Source: an uncultured Bacteroides sp. (lineage in GTDB: Bacteria; Bacteroidota; Bacteroidia; Bacteroidales; Bacteroidaceae). Taken from it: a stretch of DNA of 64,000 nt. The stretch spans positions 434,001 through 498,000 of the forward strand of contig USAN01000001.1 of NCBI GenBank assembly GCA_900552645.1, written 5' to 3'. The notes below the pieces were generated by a model. The model was not told the origin of the DNA and made no database searches. It was given only the letters and a program-made list of their open reading frames with translations. Both the position numbers and the translations under genes were made by a program. Positions 63,782 through 64,000 of the stretch are shown in pieces. The first letter of the stretch is position 1. Each line of letters starts with the position of its first letter.

Positions 63782-64000
63782 TTACTTCCCGATACAAAAA
63801 TTCTTAAATATATTCCCCAATACTTCATCATTGGTAACTTCACCAACAATGTCACTTAATTGGAATATGCACTGTCTAAGGTCTTCGCTTACCAAATCGC
63901 CCGACAGTTCAAGTTTTAATCCTTCCTGTACGCGGTGAATTGATTCTAATGCACGTGTAAGGGCTTCATAATGGCGTATATTTGTCACTATCACATCATT
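63782..64000 (-). CDS. mnmE: tRNA modification GTPase MnmE, C-terminal part (runs off the window)
   Basis: About 73 codons of the C-terminal end are in the window; the gene continues beyond the right edge. The peptide VTNIRHYEALTRALESI, then SEDLRQCIFQLSDIVGEVTNDEVLGNIFKNFCIGK matches the conserved C-terminal helical domain of MnmE, including the invariant FCIGK ending with its catalytic cysteine. MnmE works with MnmG to modify the wobble uridine of certain tRNAs. Its 3' end and terminator are intact despite the neighbouring mobile element. Confidence 0.95.
   Translation of the reverse strand, partial: NDVIVTNIRHYEALTRALESIHRVQEGLKLELSGDLVSEDLRQCIFQLSDIVGEVTNDEVLGNIFKNFCIGK

Overview
The window is AT-rich DNA from a member of the Bacteroidales (Bacteroidota). 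Reasons: SusC/SusD-type outer-membrane genes, an UpxY/NusG-like capsule regulator, an LruC-domain lipoprotein, a HYC_CC_PP-type cysteine protein, and several upstream regions carrying the Bacteroidales -7 promoter element TAnnTTTG. I cannot assign a genus by eye.

Region 1 (1-29,910, all + strand) is a surface-polysaccharide locus. It opens with a PLP aminotransferase, followed by an export and control block: Wza-like outer-membrane lipoprotein, Wzc-like tyrosine kinase, PHP-type phosphatase, ABC permease (Wzm-like) and ABC ATPase with a C-terminal carbohydrate-recognition region (Wzt-like). Next comes a long, tightly packed series with fourteen glycosyltransferases (six GT2, six GT4, one GT32-like, one GT-D/DUF1792). 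It also has two hexapeptide acetyltransferases, a pyruvyltransferase, a GH88/GH105-like (alpha/alpha)6 protein, an EpsG-type polymerase-like membrane protein, and a PglD/PglC-like acetyltransferase and priming-transferase pair. Many genes overlap by 4-20 bp, so they are probably translationally coupled. A second short unit follows: UpxY-like antiterminator, another GT2 and a beta-propeller (GINT1_N-like) protein. Having both an ABC exporter and an EpsG-like polymerase is unusual.

Region 2 (30,086-45,168) is mixed chromosomal content: an LruC-domain lipoprotein, a PepSY-like secreted protein, a HEAT-like protein, a predicted metal/copper cluster (HYC_CC_PP protein, TonB-dependent receptor, HMA protein) preceded by four tandem 22-bp repeats, a SusC/SusD pair, a GNAT acetyltransferase, a conserved hypothetical protein and a GH18 lipoprotein. 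Clear hairpin terminators separate the transcription units.

Region 3 (45,487-53,502, all - strand) is a six-gene putative anti-phage operon. In transcription order: XRE regulator, PD-(D/E)XK nuclease/adenine-methyltransferase fusion, two-domain specificity subunit, OLD-type ATPase-TOPRIM protein, HhH-like/PD-(D/E)XK nuclease, and a protein with a C-terminal CxE...PCxxC deaminase-like zinc signature. This is the best candidate for a previously undescribed system.

Region 4 (53,600-63,700) is the backbone of a mobilizable integrative element: a structured RNA leader, small cargo genes, MobA/MobC with a third mobilization-type gene, a candidate oriT, TOPRIM-primase-like and DUF3987 replication genes separated by iteron-like repeats, an excisionase-like HTH protein, a tyrosine integrase, and a four-HTH protein with five 10-bp-phased repeats upstream of its gene. 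The element abuts the 3' end and terminator of mnmE, which runs off the right edge. Its left boundary was not found. Region 3 is probably its cargo, but that is inferred from position only.
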